DNA from: DATIXD01 sp035518875
Lineage (GTDB): Bacteria; Pseudomonadota; Gammaproteobacteria; Methylococcales; Methylococcaceae
NCBI GenBank assembly: GCA_035518875.1
Contig: DATIXD010000265.1
Location: 1 to 6,901, forward strand
Length of the DNA: 6,901 nucleotides
Reading direction: 5' to 3'
In this document: positions 6,013 to 6,901 of the stretch, piece after piece
Position numbering within the stretch: the stretch's first letter is position 1
Layout: each line of letters opens with the position of its first letter
Translations under genes and position numbers: made by a program
The notes under the pieces: generated by a model
Seen by the model: only the letters and a program-made list of their open reading frames with translations
Database searches by the model: none
Told to the model about the DNA's origin: nothing

Positions 6013-6901
6013 TTGAAGATACTAGTCCTTGAATATATTACCGGCGGCGGCCTGAGGCATAAACCCCTCCCGCCGGCGTTGGCACAGGAAGGCGAGCTGA
6101 TGCTCCGGGCACTGACGGACGATCTTTTGACGTTGCCCGAGGTGGAGCTGACGGTGTTCCGCGATGATCGCCTGGCAGCGCGCCAGCCTTCATTGGGGGA
6201 CGCCAAACTGGAGATGATCCATGTCGGCGAGTCGGACGACTTCCAAGCCCTCTGGCGGAAATGGGTTGCTAGCTGCGACGCCATCTGGCCCATCGCCCCA
6301 GAAACCGGCGGGGTTCTGGAGCACCTCTGCGGGGATGTCGAAAGCCGCGGCAAGACATTGCTGAACAGCCCGGCCAGCGCCGTCCGCCTTGCCGCCAGCA
6401 AGCGGGCAACCCTGAACCGGCTTAAACGGGAACGGCTAGTCGTCGCGCCCACCCTTCCGCTGATCGAATGGGCGAAAACCTCCGTGTCGATTGAAAATCG
6501 CCGGGTTGATACATCCTTCATCCTCAAGCCGGACGACGGCGTCGGTTGCGAAGGCACTCAGGTCATCCGTGGCTCCGCCGATTTGGCGATGGCGCCGAAC
6601 GCCGAAAACTGGATCGTTCAGTCCCTGCTCGAAGGCGAATCGCTCAGCCTATCCGCCCTGTTCGCCAAAGGCCGAGCGCGGCTGTTGAGTTGCAACCGGC
6701 AACTCGTCGCAAGAGCCGGGAGCGGTTTCATCTTCCAAGGCTGCCTGGTCAACGCCATTCCGGACGATGCCGGCGCCTGGCAGAACCTCTCGGACGAAAT
6801 TGCCCGCGCCATCCCGGAGCTCTGGGGCTACGCGGGCATCGATCTGATCTTGACCGAAACCGGGCCGGTAATACTGGAAATCAACCCCCGCCTGACTACG
6901 T
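6013..6901 (+). CDS. ATP-grasp ligase, MfnD/COG1821-like, 3' end outside window
   Basis: The frame is open from TTG 6013 to the right edge, 296 residues without a stop. It begins KILVLEYITGGGL (2-14), typical as I recall of COG1821 ATP-grasp proteins, which include archaeal tyramine-glutamate ligase MfnD of methanofuran synthesis. Further on: LLNSPASAVRLAASKRATL (116-134); FILKPDDGVGCEGTQVI (169-185) with Lys172 and the glycine-rich loop; NWIVQSLLEGESLSLSALF (199-217); WGYAGIDLIL (271-280) with Asp277; and VILEINPRLTT (286-296) with Glu289 and Asn291 as metal ligands. The catalytic core is therefore complete and only the last part is cut. Bacterial methylofuran carries tyrosine and a glutamate chain, so glutamate addition is a reasonable inferred role. 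Family alignment favours TTG 6013, but no Shine-Dalgarno precedes it; TTG 5995, in frame with GGGGA at 5986-5990, is an alternative adding six residues and overlapping the HisA-like start. Confidence 0.85.
   Translation, partial: MKILVLEYITGGGLRHKPLPPALAQEGELMLRALTDDLLTLPEVELTVFRDDRLAARQPSLGDAKLEMIHVGESDDFQALWRKWVASCDAIWPIAPETGGVLEHLCGDVESRGKTLLNSPASAVRLAASKRATLNRLKRERLVVAPTLPLIEWAKTSVSIENRRVDTSFILKPDDGVGCEGTQVIRGSADLAMAPNAENWIVQSLLEGESLSLSALFAKGRARLLSCNRQLVARAGSGFIFQGCLVNAIPDDAGAWQNLSDEIARAIPELWGYAGIDLILTETGPVILEINPRLTT
6032..6037 (-). promoter_or_regulatory. Candidate -10 box for the HisA-like gene
   Basis: On the minus strand 6037-6032 reads TATATT, five of six matches to the sigma-70 -10 box, inside an AT-rich island (about 6014-6040) in otherwise GC-rich DNA. 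Transcription starting some seven bases later would leave a leader of about 24 bases before GTG 6000. No good -35 box is seen at 6055-6060. The same bases encode residues 7-9 of the divergent ATP-grasp protein, so the AT-richness could simply be coding. Confidence 0.25.

Noticed and set aside
1..6901. Mobile elements, CRISPR arrays, tRNA/rRNA genes, toxin-antitoxin or defence genes
   Set aside because: None seen on either strand. The window is almost fully taken up by H4MPT-island genes with short gaps.

Overview
The window is a gene island for tetrahydromethanopterin (H4MPT)-linked one-carbon metabolism, of the kind that methylotrophic bacteria use to oxidise formaldehyde to formate. The DNA is GC-rich (around 60% or more by eye). 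Mch and Fae are of the bacterial methylotroph type, and the order mch - RimK-like ATP-grasp (Orf5) - CitG-like (Orf7) - fae matches the known methylotroph arrangement. From memory of family sequences, Fae reads most like those of gammaproteobacterial methanotrophs (Methylococcaceae and relatives). That placement is inference, not a search result.

Layout. On the plus strand, from the left edge: the C-terminal half of a beta-ribofuranosylaminobenzene-5'-phosphate (beta-RFAP) synthase (2-496, cut at the window edge); an ATP-grasp ligase with a COG2232-like tail (551-1678); mch (1744-2739); a RimK-like ATP-grasp protein (2741-3655, TTG start); a CitG-like protein (3652-4545); and fae (4643-5155), followed by a strong hairpin terminator (5166-5203). 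mch, orf5 and orf7 are coupled: the orf5 Shine-Dalgarno sequence abuts the mch stop, and orf5/orf7 overlap by ATGA. fae sits behind a 97-base AT-richer gap that may carry its own promoter. On the minus strand is a HisA-like TIM-barrel gene (start 6000, stop 5314) with a possible terminator just past its stop. Only 12 bases from its start, a third ATP-grasp gene (MfnD/COG1821-like) runs rightwards and leaves the window unfinished.

How the genes fit together. Fae condenses formaldehyde with H4MPT to methylene-H4MPT; Mch hydrolyses methenyl-H4MPT to formyl-H4MPT. The methylene dehydrogenase and the formyltransferase/hydrolase complex are not in this window. Beta-RFAP synthase makes the first committed intermediate of the methanopterin side chain. 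The three ATP-grasp ligases, the CitG-like protein and the HisA-like protein are best read as cofactor-assembly enzymes for dephospho-H4MPT and/or methylofuran; their exact reactions cannot be read from the sequence.

The most interesting points are the HisA-like and CitG-like enzymes recruited into a cofactor island, three unlike ATP-grasp ligases within 7 kb, and the very tight divergent start region near 6000. No mobile element, CRISPR array, RNA gene or defence system is visible. No gene-free stretch reaches 300 bases.
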